Below are positions 7,620 through 15,283 of a stretch of DNA of 47,883 bases, piece by piece (the stretch's first letter is position 1; each line of letters starts with the position of its first letter). The notes below the pieces were generated by a model. That model saw nothing but the letters and a program-made list of their open reading frames with translations. It had not been told where the DNA came from and made no database searches. Position numbers and translations under genes: made by a program. Source of the stretch: Nitrospirota bacterium (GTDB taxonomy: Bacteria > Nitrospirota > Thermodesulfovibrionia > UBA6902 > BMS3Bbin08); the NCBI GenBank assembly GCA_016208845.1, contig JACQXH010000078.1:14605-62487 (forward strand). The letters run 5' to 3'.

Positions 7620-8819
7620 TTAAAATATCGATATCTTACCAAATACGCCGTCATACCCCGGTGTGACGCTAATATCTCCGCGTCTCATTTTTATTATGCC
7701 GTCTGCAATTTTTCTGTCCGTGATCTCATGAAGGCCGGGCTCCGGCAGGTCCATGAGGATATCGAACTCTGTAGATGACGCGACGAGTCTTTCATATTCT
7801 CTCTTGACCTTTACAGTGTTGACGCCTGAACCAAATGCCTCTGCAATTATTTCCACCAATGGCACCATATGTCTGGAAGGTATTGCGTTGTCAGGGACAA
7901 AACCCCGACTTCTGTCAGCAAGCTCATTGACCCTGTTCATGACGCCTATCGTGAGGTCCTTTTTGCAGACAGGACATCTGTCCCCGTTTTTTTCAGTCTC
8001 TTCCGGAGAAAGCAGGACATTGCAGTCCCTGTGGCCGTCATAATGATATTTGCCCTCTTCAGGGAAAAACTCTATTGTGCAAAGGAAACGATTTTTATCT
8101 TTTTTTCTGATAGCATCAATGACATCAAAATAATCCATTTTACAGTCAAACACATTTGCCTCTCTGCCGAGCTTGCCCGGAGAATGAGCGTCTGAATTGG
8201 ACAGCAGGGTTATTTTATCCAGAGCAGAAAGCCTCCAGTTCATCTCCGGGTCTGAAGAAAGCCCGGTCTCAATGGCATATATATACTTTGAATGATCTTC
8301 AAAACACTCCTCTATGGAGTCAAAACCCGATTTACTTCCGAAAACAGAAAACCAGGGGGTCCATGCGTGCGCAGGAACAAAGAGACAGTCTTCTGAAATA
8401 TCCAGAACTATTTTCAACAGGTCCTTTGCAGGCGTACCCAGGATCGGCCTTCCATCAGAGGATATATTCCCCAGCTTTTGTAATTTGCTATTAATTTTTT
8501 CTGCGATCTCGATGCCTGGCGCCATTATGATATTATGGATCCTTCTAACGCTCCCTTTGAAAGAATAGATACTGCTTATTTCCGCTGTGAGCATGAAAAA
8601 TACTGACGGCTCTGTTGATGTTGTATAGAGGCCGTTGCCTGCAGGTTTGAGGGTTTCTTTTATATTCTTAAAATGAACCGGATGTGTGAAATCACCTGTG
8701 CCTAAAAGATTGATGCCTTTTTTCCTGGCCCACAATGCCATAGTCGCAACATTCATGTCTTTGCTTGTTGCACGGCTATAGCCTGAATGTACATGTAAGT
8801 CAGCTATTATTCTGGTCAT
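7620..8819 (-). CDS. Endonuclease Q family DNA repair nuclease
   Basis: A PHP-domain nuclease that in characterised homologues nicks DNA 5' of deaminated bases (uracil, hypoxanthine, xanthine). Metal ligands are visible: DLHVHSGYS near residue 9, GTGDFTHP, FVPAHAWTPWFSVFGSKSGFDS and SNSDAHSPGKLG. The C-terminal half has the EndoQ zinc site (HYDGHRDCN...CPVC) followed by TIGVMNRVNELADR. The 399-residue length matches the family. EndoQ is best known from Thermococcales archaea and some Bacillus-related bacteria. It stands alone, 101 bp downstream of the GNAT gene. Confidence 0.9.
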   Translation of the reverse strand: MTRIIADLHVHSGYSRATSKDMNVATMALWARKKGINLLGTGDFTHPVHFKNIKETLKPAGNGLYTTSTEPSVFFMLTAEISSIYSFKGSVRRIHNIIMAPGIEIAEKINSKLQKLGNISSDGRPILGTPAKDLLKIVLDISEDCLFVPAHAWTPWFSVFGSKSGFDSIEECFEDHSKYIYAIETGLSSDPEMNWRLSALDKITLLSNSDAHSPGKLGREANVFDCKMDYFDVIDAIRKKDKNRFLCTIEFFPEEGKYHYDGHRDCNVLLSPEETEKNGDRCPVCKKDLTIGVMNRVNELADRSRGFVPDNAIPSRHMVPLVEIIAEAFGSGVNTVKVKREYERLVASSTEFDILMDLPEPGLHEITDRKIADGIIKMRRGDISVTPGYDGVFGKISIF

Positions 8820-8920
8820 AATAAAATCAAAACTTAAATATCATCCCGAACAATCGGGACAAAATTGTGGAAAAATATATTGATAAATATTTTTTAATTT
8901 TGATCTTTGCATTTTAAGAT

Positions 8921-10027
8921 TTAAATTTCCTTTTCATATATCCTGTATTTTTTATAGAGCCTGCCGTTGAAGGTTTCAATTACCCTCTGTACAGGATAGT
9001 TGTCCTCTAATATCCATGAGAACTCAACCCTCTTAAACCCTTTTGCCAGCATGGTCTTAAGCCCTTCAATGAACAGAAGGGAGTCAACCCCCCTCCGCCT
9101 GTACCCAGGTTTTATCCCCAGGAGCAGGAGCCGGAGGTCTTTAATTTTTCGTGAATACCACAGAGCCTTGGGCAGGCCAAGAGGGAAGAGGCGGCCATTG
9201 ATCTTTTTAAGCACAAAATTAAAATCCGGAAGCATCATCATGAAGCCCACTGCTTCACCCTTGCATTCGGCTATCAAGGTAAGCTCGGGGATCATTATCT
9301 GCTTCAACTTCTTAGCTGTGTGGTCGATCTCCTCATCTGTCATGGGAACAAAGCCCCAGTTCTTTTCCCACGCTGAATTATAGATGCCTTTGAAAAGGTT
9401 CATCTCGCTCTTGAAGGCCTTCATGTTAAACGGCCTGGCCGTTATACCCTGTTTTTCAGCAATGCCGGAGACGCGGTAAGCCTTTTCAGGAAGTTTTTTT
9501 GGGACATCTATTATATAGGCAAACAGGTCTTTGGCCTTTCTCAGCCCGCACCTCTCGAATAATTTTTTATAGTAAGGAAAGTTATACGGCATCATTACCA
9601 TGGGCGGCTCTTCAAAGCCTTCTACAAGAAGGCCTAATTCTTCATTTGAAGAAAAATTCATCGGCCCTCTTATAATTGACATGCCTTTGCCTGTGAGCCA
9701 CTGTTTAGCTTTATCCATCAGTGCCTGCGCTGCAAGGTTTTCGTCTACACAGTCGAAGAAACCAAAAAAGCCTGCCTTTTCCTGATGAAAATTTATGTGC
9801 GCCTCGTTGTATATTGCGGCTATTCTGCCGACGGTTTGTCCATTTATCTTTGCGATGAACGATTTTACTTCTGCATGTTTAAAGAACGGATTTTTTGAAG
9901 AGAACTGTTCCCTGACATCCATTTTAAGAGGAGGGCACCATGAGGAATTTTTTGGATATAGTTTAAAAGGCAGATCCAGAAATTTATTAAAGTTTTTTTT
10001 GTTGTCAGCAGGCAGTATTTCGATCAA
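8921..10027 (-). CDS. GNAT-fold N-acetyltransferase-like protein
   Basis: A 368-residue protein with a GNAT-type C-terminal half (GEAVGFMMMLPDFN, then GIKPGYRRRGVDSLLFIEG as the probable acetyl-CoA loop R-x-x-G). The N-terminal part is typical of the YghO-like group (FLDLPFKLYPKNSSWCPPL, GFFGFFDCVDE, GPMNFSSNEELGLLVEGFE). The substrate is unknown. It lies upstream of EndoQ on the same strand. Confidence 0.78.
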   Translation of the reverse strand: MIEILPADNKKNFNKFLDLPFKLYPKNSSWCPPLKMDVREQFSSKNPFFKHAEVKSFIAKINGQTVGRIAAIYNEAHINFHQEKAGFFGFFDCVDENLAAQALMDKAKQWLTGKGMSIIRGPMNFSSNEELGLLVEGFEEPPMVMMPYNFPYYKKLFERCGLRKAKDLFAYIIDVPKKLPEKAYRVSGIAEKQGITARPFNMKAFKSEMNLFKGIYNSAWEKNWGFVPMTDEEIDHTAKKLKQIMIPELTLIAECKGEAVGFMMMLPDFNFVLKKINGRLFPLGLPKALWYSRKIKDLRLLLLGIKPGYRRRGVDSLLFIEGLKTMLAKGFKRVEFSWILEDNYPVQRVIETFNGRLYKKYRIYEKEI

Positions 10028-10131
10028 GTTACGATGTCCGTTTCCCGTCTTTATATTTTATGGTTCTGATTATATCATAAAAAATATAAACCCAAAAGCA
10101 GTCAATGTTATTGACACTTAACCCCTCTCTC

Positions 10132-10160
10132 TTGACAGAGGATACCTTTTAATGTAATAT
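10132..10160 (+). promoter_or_regulatory. Sigma70 promoter of the DUF433/PIN-like pair
   Basis: Consensus -35 TTGACA (10132-10137) and -10 TAATAT (10155-10160) are separated by exactly 17 bp. The ATG follows about 45 bp downstream after a GAGGTG ribosome binding site. Two AATGTAA repeats (at about 10151 and 10170) flank the -10 and could be operator half-sites for the ribbon-helix-helix antitoxin. Confidence 0.75.
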
Positions 10161-10204
10161 AGTGTCATACAATGTAACGCATTATAGAAACGAGGTGAAA
10201 AGAT

Positions 10205-10624
10205 ATGCCGACAGTTCAAAAGAGCATCAGAATTCAAGAAAGAACAATTAAAGAAATTGAGCAAATAGCCAGAGATTCAGGAAAAGAATTTTCTTCCGTA
10301 GCAAATGAATTACTCGAAGAAGCGGTAAGAATGCAGCGCTGCCCCGGCGTTATTTTTACTGAGGGGACTACAGGCCGCAGGGCTCGAATTGCAGGCACTG
10401 GCATTGAGGTTTGGGAGCTTATTGCAACTTATAAAGGAGTGGGTGCGGACTTTAAGCGGCTCCAGAAGGCATATCACTGGCTTACTGATCAGCAGTTGAG
10501 GGCTGCTATTGGCTATTACAGAATCTATGCTGAGGATATAGACCGTCTTATAAAGCAAAATGAAACATTAACCCAGAAGCATGTCCATGAAAGGTACCCA
10601 TTCCTTGACAGAGGTAATCGTTGA
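10205..10624 (+). CDS. RHH-DUF433 antitoxin
   Basis: A 139-residue protein with an N-terminal ribbon-helix-helix (VQKSIRIQERTIKEIEQIA, then FSSVANELLEEAVRMQ) fused to a DUF433 domain (IAGTGIEVWELIATYKGV, then WLTDQQLRAAIGYYRIYAEDID). DUF433 proteins commonly pair with DUF5615 PIN-like toxins, which is exactly the next gene. The stop overlaps the toxin's TTG start by 4 bp (TTGA), indicating coupled translation. It is driven by the promoter at 10132-10160. Confidence 0.88.
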   Translation: MPTVQKSIRIQERTIKEIEQIARDSGKEFSSVANELLEEAVRMQRCPGVIFTEGTTGRRARIAGTGIEVWELIATYKGVGADFKRLQKAYHWLTDQQLRAAIGYYRIYAEDIDRLIKQNETLTQKHVHERYPFLDRGNR

Positions 10625-10974
10625 GATATTACCTTGATGAAGACCTAAGTCCGAAGATAGCAGAAATACTCAGAAAACATCATATAGATGCTATCAGCGC
10701 CCATGAAGTTGGAATGTTGCAGAGAAGTGATAGAGAGCAGCTTGAGCGGGCTTCGTCCGAAAAAAGATGTCTGTTAACCAGAAACAGAAACGACTTTATC
10801 CAGCTGACTGTTCAGTTCTTTAATGAACATCGGCCACATTATGGAGTGCTTATAATTCCGCATACATTACCCGGGGATAAATTTTCCCTTATGGCTAAAG
10901 CTATCATCAAACATCATTCAAAACATTGCAAAGATATATTGGAATCATACACAATTGATTTTCTTGAAGGTTAA
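10621..10974 (+). CDS. DUF5615 PIN-like toxin
   Basis: A 117-residue protein beginning MRYYLDEDLSPKIAEILRKH, with the PIN-like acidic residues LDED at the start and TRNRNDF in the middle, matching the DUF5615 PIN-like family. It is predicted to be the RNase toxin of the DUF433 antitoxin upstream. It uses a TTG start overlapping the antitoxin stop, a common arrangement in tight TA pairs. Confidence 0.87.
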   Translation: MRYYLDEDLSPKIAEILRKHHIDAISAHEVGMLQRSDREQLERASSEKRCLLTRNRNDFIQLTVQFFNEHRPHYGVLIIPHTLPGDKFSLMAKAIIKHHSKHCKDILESYTIDFLEG

Positions 10975-11107
10975 AAGTCAATCAAAATGGTTAAATGTCC
11001 TCCCCAAATTTTTCTTGCAAGATTCCGTTTCTAACAGTAGAGAAAACAGCAAAAAAAAGATGCGCCCCCATTTTTTACATAAAGCGCAGACCCGTGTTCC
11101 TTTTTAG

Positions 11108-11272
11108 CTAATTTACGTAACCGTTCAGTTACGGGGGGCATAATATGTCATAAAGAAGGATTCCCGACAAGCGGGAATGACAGAACCTATTGTCATTGCT
11201 TCCTTTTGTCATTCCGGCTTGTCCGGAATCTCTCTTTTTCTCCCCCCGTAACTGAATGGTTACCTAATTTAC
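11108..11272. mobile_element. 147-bp MITE with 9-bp target duplication
   Basis: The element spans 11117-11263. Its terminal inverted repeats begin GTAACCGTTCAGTTACGG on the left and GTAACCATTCAGTTACGG on the right (reverse complement), with 21 of 22 positions matching. It is flanked by the direct repeat CTAATTTAC at 11108-11116 and 11264-11272, a 9-bp target-site duplication. The interior contains the common GTCATTCCGGCTTGTCCGGA palindrome in two inverted halves. No transposase, so it would move in trans. Confidence 0.85.
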
Positions 11273-11312
11273 TTTAAAAGTAATTGACCTAATTACTTTA
11301 ATATGTTACTCT
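11266..11312 (+). promoter_or_regulatory. Promoter and operator of the AbrB/RelE-like pair
   Basis: A near-palindrome AATTTACTTTAAAAGTAATT (11266-11285) overlaps a -35 TTGACC (11284-11289) with a weak -10 TACTCT 17 bp later. This suits autoregulation by the AbrB-type antitoxin that starts at 11337. The MITE next door ends inside or beside this operator. Confidence 0.5.
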
Positions 11313-11336
11313 TTCAATTAAAGGAAGGTGATATAA

Positions 11337-11606
11337 ATGCTTACCAAGTTAACAAGAGGAAACCAAATAACTATTCCCAAGCCCATTGTTGAAAAGGCAC
11401 GTCTTAAGTCAGGTACGGATTATCTTCAGGTGGAATACCATGAAGGGGTAATTTATCTAAAGCCTGTTGAAGTGGAGGAAAGAATTTCTCCTGAGGTCTT
11501 TGAAAAGTTTCAAAGACATATTTTAAAGAAAGAGAGAGAAGATGTATTAGTTGATGAAGAGGAGGCAGAAGATTTTCTATCAAAAAGGGCTAAGAGAAAA
11601 AAGTGA
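11337..11606 (+). CDS. AbrB-type antitoxin
   Basis: An 89-residue protein with a SpoVT/AbrB fold at the N-terminus (TKLTRGNQITIPKPIVEKA, then YLQVEYHEGVIYLKPVEV) and an acidic then basic C-terminal tail. An AAGGAAGG ribosome binding site precedes the ATG. Its stop overlaps the GTG start of the toxin by 4 bp (GTGA). Together they form a typical type II toxin-antitoxin operon. Confidence 0.88.
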   Translation: MLTKLTRGNQITIPKPIVEKARLKSGTDYLQVEYHEGVIYLKPVEVEERISPEVFEKFQRHILKKEREDVLVDEEEAEDFLSKRAKRKK

Positions 11607-11896
11607 AAAAATTCCTCTATAAAAAGGCATTTCTGCAAGCTTTTGATCGCTATAAAGAATTAGAGAAGGCATTGATAATAATGGCGGATAAACAAATCCG
11701 TCATTATTATTTAAAACAGAACGCACCTTTTGGATTAAGAATTAAAAAGCTTTTTGAAAATAAAGAGGGGAAGACCTTTGAGGCAAGAGTGTCTGATAAA
11801 ATTCGGTTACTTTATGTAGAGTCTGATGATGTAGTTGTTTTTGCCTTTTTAGGAAATCATGATGAAGTGAAGAGATATATTAAAAAATTTAGATAA
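11603..11896 (+). CDS. RelE/ParE-superfamily toxin
   Basis: A 97-residue basic protein of RelE fold: KKAFLQAFDRYKELEK, GLRIKKLFENKEGKTFEARVSDKIRLLYVES, then VVFAFLGNHDEVKRYIK. The RIKKL, Arg-rich strand and terminal His-Asp pattern are those of mRNA interferases of the YafQ/HigB type. The GTG start is coupled to the antitoxin stop. The target is inferred from the family. Confidence 0.82.
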   Translation: MKKFLYKKAFLQAFDRYKELEKALIIMADKQIRHYYLKQNAPFGLRIKKLFENKEGKTFEARVSDKIRLLYVESDDVVVFAFLGNHDEVKRYIKKFR

Positions 11897-11999
11897 AAAA
11901 CCAATTAATTCCCCTTTTAGCATTAACTGTCCTCCATACTTGAAAAGTATTCCACAGACAAAAGTGAAAATCATTTAAAAGAAGAGACGTTTTTCGACT

Positions 12000-12101
12000 A
12001 AATAGAGTCTGTTTATAAATTACCATATGTCGCTGGTTACGTCATTCCGGCTTGTCCGGAATCCTTCTGAAAAAAGATTCCGGACAAGCCGGAATGACAG
12101 C
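12000..12101. mobile_element. Right-truncated copy of the AGAGTCTG MITE
   Basis: Begins TAAATAGAGTCTGTTTATAA like the complete copy at 23886-24011 and follows it through the CCGGACAAGCCGGAATGACAGC block. It then stops abruptly at 12101, where coding sequence of the 2-oxoamine synthase begins. The right terminal repeat is missing. The synthase frame reads leftward through the element to a stop at 12020. Confidence 0.8.
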
Positions 12102-13147
12102 TTGAGCACTTTATCAAGATGTTCGTCAGTATGTGTTGCCATATAACTGGTCCTGATCAGGGCGCTGCCGTTAGGCACGGCAGGGCTTACAACTACGTTA
12201 GCAAATATCCCTTTGTCATGAAGCATCTTTGTCATTGTAAAGGCCTTTTTATCGTCTCCCACCACAACAGGCACGATAGGAGTCTCACTCTTGCCTGTGT
12301 CAAAACCGAGCTTCTTAAAGCCCGCAAGCATTTTGCCGGTGTTGTGCCACAAACGGGCTCTGCGCTCCGGCTCTTCTTCAATTATGTCGATCGCCGCACT
12401 TACAGATGCCACTGAGGCCGGGGGGGGACTTGCGCTGAACATCAGGGCCCGTGCAAAGTGTTTTATATAATGAATTACGTCCTCTGAGGCTGCAATGAAA
12501 CCGCCGATAGACGCGAGGGACTTCGAATAAGTGCCCATGATCAGGTCCACATCGTCCTCCAGGTCAAAATGCTCTGCAGTGCCTCTGCCGGTCTTGCCTA
12601 TTACACCTATTCCGTGGGCGTCGTCTACCATTATCCTTGCTCCGTATTTTTTTGCAAGCCTGACGATATTTGGAAGGTCTGCTATATCTCCTTCCATGCT
12701 GAATACGCCGTCAACGACTATAAGCTTGCCCCTGTCATTATATTGCTGAAGGAGCCTCTCGAGGTCCTCCATGTCATTATGCCTGTATTTTTTTATCTCA
12801 CTGAAAGAAAGCCTGCACCCGTCTATTATGCTTGCATGGTCCATCTTGTCGATCAAAACCACATCATCTTTGCCTGCGAGCGCTGATATGACGCCAAGGT
12901 TGGTCTGAAAGCCTGTTGAAAATACCAGGGCCGCCTGCATTCTCATGAACCGGGCAAGTTTTGCTTCAAGGTCTACATGGATGTCAAGAGTGCCGTTCAA
13001 AAATCTGGACCCTGCGCAGCCGCTTCCGTATTTCCTGAGCGCATTTATTGCGGCCTCTTTCACTCTAATTTCCTTCGCAGTGATAAACTTGTAACATTTA
13101 TCAAATATATCAGCCTGCGTTGTCTGGCTTCCTTTATTTACAGCCAC
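12020..13147 (-). CDS. Damaged 2-oxoamine synthase (serine palmitoyltransferase / glycine C-acetyltransferase type)
   Basis: PLP-dependent acyl-CoA:amino acid C-acyltransferase. It shows YGSGCAGSRFLNGTLDIH, the HAS motif in DKMDHASIIDG, DDAHGIGVIG, and the PLP lysine region GTYSKSLASIGGF. Three defects are visible. (i) After IFDKCYKFITAKEI about 35-40 residues are missing, including the conserved NNYLGL segment. (ii) The last residues after HLDKVLK are replaced by about 24 residues read from a MITE (12020-12101). (iii) No normal start is present: GTG at 13147 is a guess, and a more upstream ATG lies inside the SDR gene. The neighbouring SDR gene suggests sphingoid-base rather than threonine metabolism. 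It may be non-functional. Confidence 0.8.
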   Translation of the reverse strand: MAVNKGSQTTQADIFDKCYKFITAKEIRVKEAAINALRKYGSGCAGSRFLNGTLDIHVDLEAKLARFMRMQAALVFSTGFQTNLGVISALAGKDDVVLIDKMDHASIIDGCRLSFSEIKKYRHNDMEDLERLLQQYNDRGKLIVVDGVFSMEGDIADLPNIVRLAKKYGARIMVDDAHGIGVIGKTGRGTAEHFDLEDDVDLIMGTYSKSLASIGGFIAASEDVIHYIKHFARALMFSASPPPASVASVSAAIDIIEEEPERRARLWHNTGKMLAGFKKLGFDTGKSETPIVPVVVGDDKKAFTMTKMLHDKGIFANVVVSPAVPNGSALIRTSYMATHTDEHLDKVLKLSFRLVRNLFSEGFRTSRNDVTSDIW

Positions 13148-14112
13148 TTGTGAATTTTGTACCAGTCTGCCGTCCATTTTATTCCTTTTTTGATCTCGAC
13201 CCTCGGTTGAAAACACAGATCGTTCTTTGCATTGGTAATATTACACACCCAGTCAGTATACATTAACTCCCTGAGCTTGTCTCTATTTATCATTGTCCTT
13301 TTGCCAATAATTTTACTAATTCCCTGGCTAAAAAAGCCAATCGCCGGCAACAGGGACCTGTGCAATCTGATCTTGTTGACGTTTATAGAGAGCGCTGAGG
13401 CTATTTCATTTATTATCTCATTATTGGAGTAAATTCGTCCATCAGAAATAAAATAGATCTTTCCCACGGCTTTTTCGCTTTCTGCGGAAAGTATGATGGC
13501 ATTGACCAGGTCATCCACATACAGCATTGACACTGATCCATCGCCCCAGTATGGGATGAACCCTCTGTTTATAAACTTGAATAATAAAAATAATTCCTGG
13601 TCCCTCGGTCCGTAAACAGCAGCAGGCCTTAGGACACAAACTGGGACAGCACTTCTATGGCTCATGACGGCCTCTTCTGCTTTTAATTTACTCCTGCCGT
13701 AATCTGACACAGGATGCGGTTCAGAGTCATCTGAGGGCAGGGCTGTGCTGAGCACGGGGCCAAAGGCGGACAGACTGCTTACATGTACAAATCTCCTGAT
13801 CTTCGTATCATGCCTTGCAGCAGCCTGGATGATATTTTCAGTGCCTTTTGTGTTTACAGTGTAAAAATCCTCTTTGCAGTTCGCCTTTGTAAGTCCTGCC
13901 AGATGAAAGATATAATCGTGATATTTGACGCATGCACTCAGCGAATCGCTGTCAGAACAGTCTCCCTGAACAAATTTTGCATCAAGCCTCTCGAGCCATC
14001 TGAGGTTCGATGCCTTGCGCACGAGACAGGTGACCTCATATCCCCTTTTTATGAGTTCTTCGGTGAGGTGGCTTCCTATAAAGCCGGTTGCCCCTGTAAC
14101 AAGAGCCTTCAT
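13138..14112 (-). CDS. NAD-dependent epimerase/dehydratase (extended SDR)
   Basis: A 324-residue extended short-chain dehydrogenase. It has the N-terminal nucleotide-binding motif TGATGFIGSH, HLAGLTKANCKEDF, the catalytic Ser region VHVSSLSAFGP, and active-site YxxxK in SDYGRSKLKAEE. It overlaps or abuts the 2-oxoamine synthase downstream. In bacterial sphingolipid loci an SDR of this type (ceramide reductase) is encoded near serine palmitoyltransferase, so that role is possible. The evidence is only adjacency, and sugar-nucleotide or sterol-like substrates cannot be excluded. Confidence 0.88.
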   Translation of the reverse strand: MKALVTGATGFIGSHLTEELIKRGYEVTCLVRKASNLRWLERLDAKFVQGDCSDSDSLSACVKYHDYIFHLAGLTKANCKEDFYTVNTKGTENIIQAAARHDTKIRRFVHVSSLSAFGPVLSTALPSDDSEPHPVSDYGRSKLKAEEAVMSHRSAVPVCVLRPAAVYGPRDQELFLLFKFINRGFIPYWGDGSVSMLYVDDLVNAIILSAESEKAVGKIYFISDGRIYSNNEIINEIASALSINVNKIRLHRSLLPAIGFFSQGISKIIGKRTMINRDKLRELMYTDWVCNITNAKNDLCFQPRVEIKKGIKWTADWYKIHKWL

Positions 14113-14262
14113 GTACCAATATTTAAACAGTACAGGGGCTCAGAGTCAAGTCTTTATCCTAAAAACGGCCGTTTCATTTACCCCGGAGGCACAGAGACAC
14201 GGAGAACTAAATGAGAAATTGGAAATAAAAAAGTGGTTAACTGCTTTTGGTTTATGGGAATT

Positions 14263-15126
14263 TTAACTGCCCAGCACAATAAGTATGAACCCGGCAAACA
14301 TAATTATTCCGCCGATGGCCCTTTCGGAGATTTTTTCTTCTTTAAATAAAAAATGGCCGTAAAGAATGCTGAAGACAAGGCTTGTGCGTTTTATTGAGAT
14401 CATATAGGCGACGTTGGTCATGCTTATTGCAACCATGTTGAAGATGATCATTAAAGAATAAGTAAAACCAATGGTTGACAGAGGCAGGAGATCATTTTTT
14501 GTTATAGTGAGCCTGGCTTTATGTTTTACAAAGGCTATTGGCGTTAACAAGAGGGTTACGAGCATAAAGTATATGCCTCCAAAAAAAACAGGAGATGAAT
14601 GTCCGATTGCCATTTTCACAAGCGATGATGTGATGCTGTACAGGAAGGCAACCATGATCATCATTACAGAACCTTTTTCCCTGAATATGGCTTTTATCGG
14701 CTGAATAAATCCCTGTCTCGCCTTATGGATGTTCAGTAAGTAACCGCCTATTGCTATCAGAAGGATACCGAAGCCTCCGGTTACAGTAACCCTTTCCCCC
14801 AGGATGAGATATGACGTTCCCATCAGGAATATGGGGGTCAACGCCAGAAAAGGGATTGAAAGGCTTATCGGTGAGACCTTCAGGGCCTTTGTATAAAGGA
14901 CTATGGCAGCTACTTCCAGGGGCAGGGAACATAAGACCGCTGTCCAGAATGTTCTGTCAATTCGTGGTATTTCGATAAATGTCAGGCTTGTGAGAAGAAC
15001 AGGAAGGGCAAATAATAAGCGTGCCCATGCAATAAAATATTCATCCCTTGAGACAAGCGCCTTTTTGGTCAAGGCGTCGCTCGTTGCAAGCAAAATTGCT
15101 GCCATTAGAGAATAGGTTATCCACAT
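14263..15126 (-). CDS. EamA/DMT-family transporter
   Basis: A 287-residue integral membrane protein with about ten hydrophobic segments in two homologous halves, typical of EamA (drug/metabolite transporter) permeases: ITYSLMAAILLATSDALTKK at the start, IPFLALTPIFLMG in the first half and KRTSLVFSILYGHFLFKEEK in the second. The substrate is unknown. It lies 150 bp upstream of the SDR gene on the same strand; the gap holds a CACAGAGACACGGAGA repeat fragment. Confidence 0.88.
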   Translation of the reverse strand: MWITYSLMAAILLATSDALTKKALVSRDEYFIAWARLLFALPVLLTSLTFIEIPRIDRTFWTAVLCSLPLEVAAIVLYTKALKVSPISLSIPFLALTPIFLMGTSYLILGERVTVTGGFGILLIAIGGYLLNIHKARQGFIQPIKAIFREKGSVMMIMVAFLYSITSSLVKMAIGHSSPVFFGGIYFMLVTLLLTPIAFVKHKARLTITKNDLLPLSTIGFTYSLMIIFNMVAISMTNVAYMISIKRTSLVFSILYGHFLFKEEKISERAIGGIIMFAGFILIVLGS

Positions 15127-15129
15127 GCA

Positions 15130-15275
15130 AAATTATAATCAAAAATAAAAGAGCAAAATTTAAAATTAAGGAATTACCATCGTACTGCGTAAAAAATGTG
15201 TATTAACTGTGTACAGAGCGCAGTACGGATTAGTCCACAATTTTGATATTTAATATTTAATTTTTGAATTTTATT
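15130..15275. repeat. AT-rich nested inverted repeat
   Basis: Outer AT-rich arms (CAAAATTATAATCAAAAATA and, inverted, AATATTTAATTTTTGAATTT) enclose an inner pair CGTACTGCGT and GCGCAGTACG. The element is about 145 bp and lies between the response regulator and the EamA gene. It is not coding and resembles the other short-unit inverted repeats of the window. Confidence 0.55.
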
Positions 15276-15283
15276 TTATGCTG

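Noticed and set aside
8843..8858. TCCCGAACAATCGGGA hairpin as a terminator between GNAT and EndoQ
   Set aside because: The stem is only 6 bp, with no T-tract, and it resembles a piece of the dispersed repeats.
13148..13216. Upstream ATG of the 2-oxoamine synthase at 13216
   Set aside because: It would read through the coding end of the SDR gene in another frame and adds residues unlike the family.
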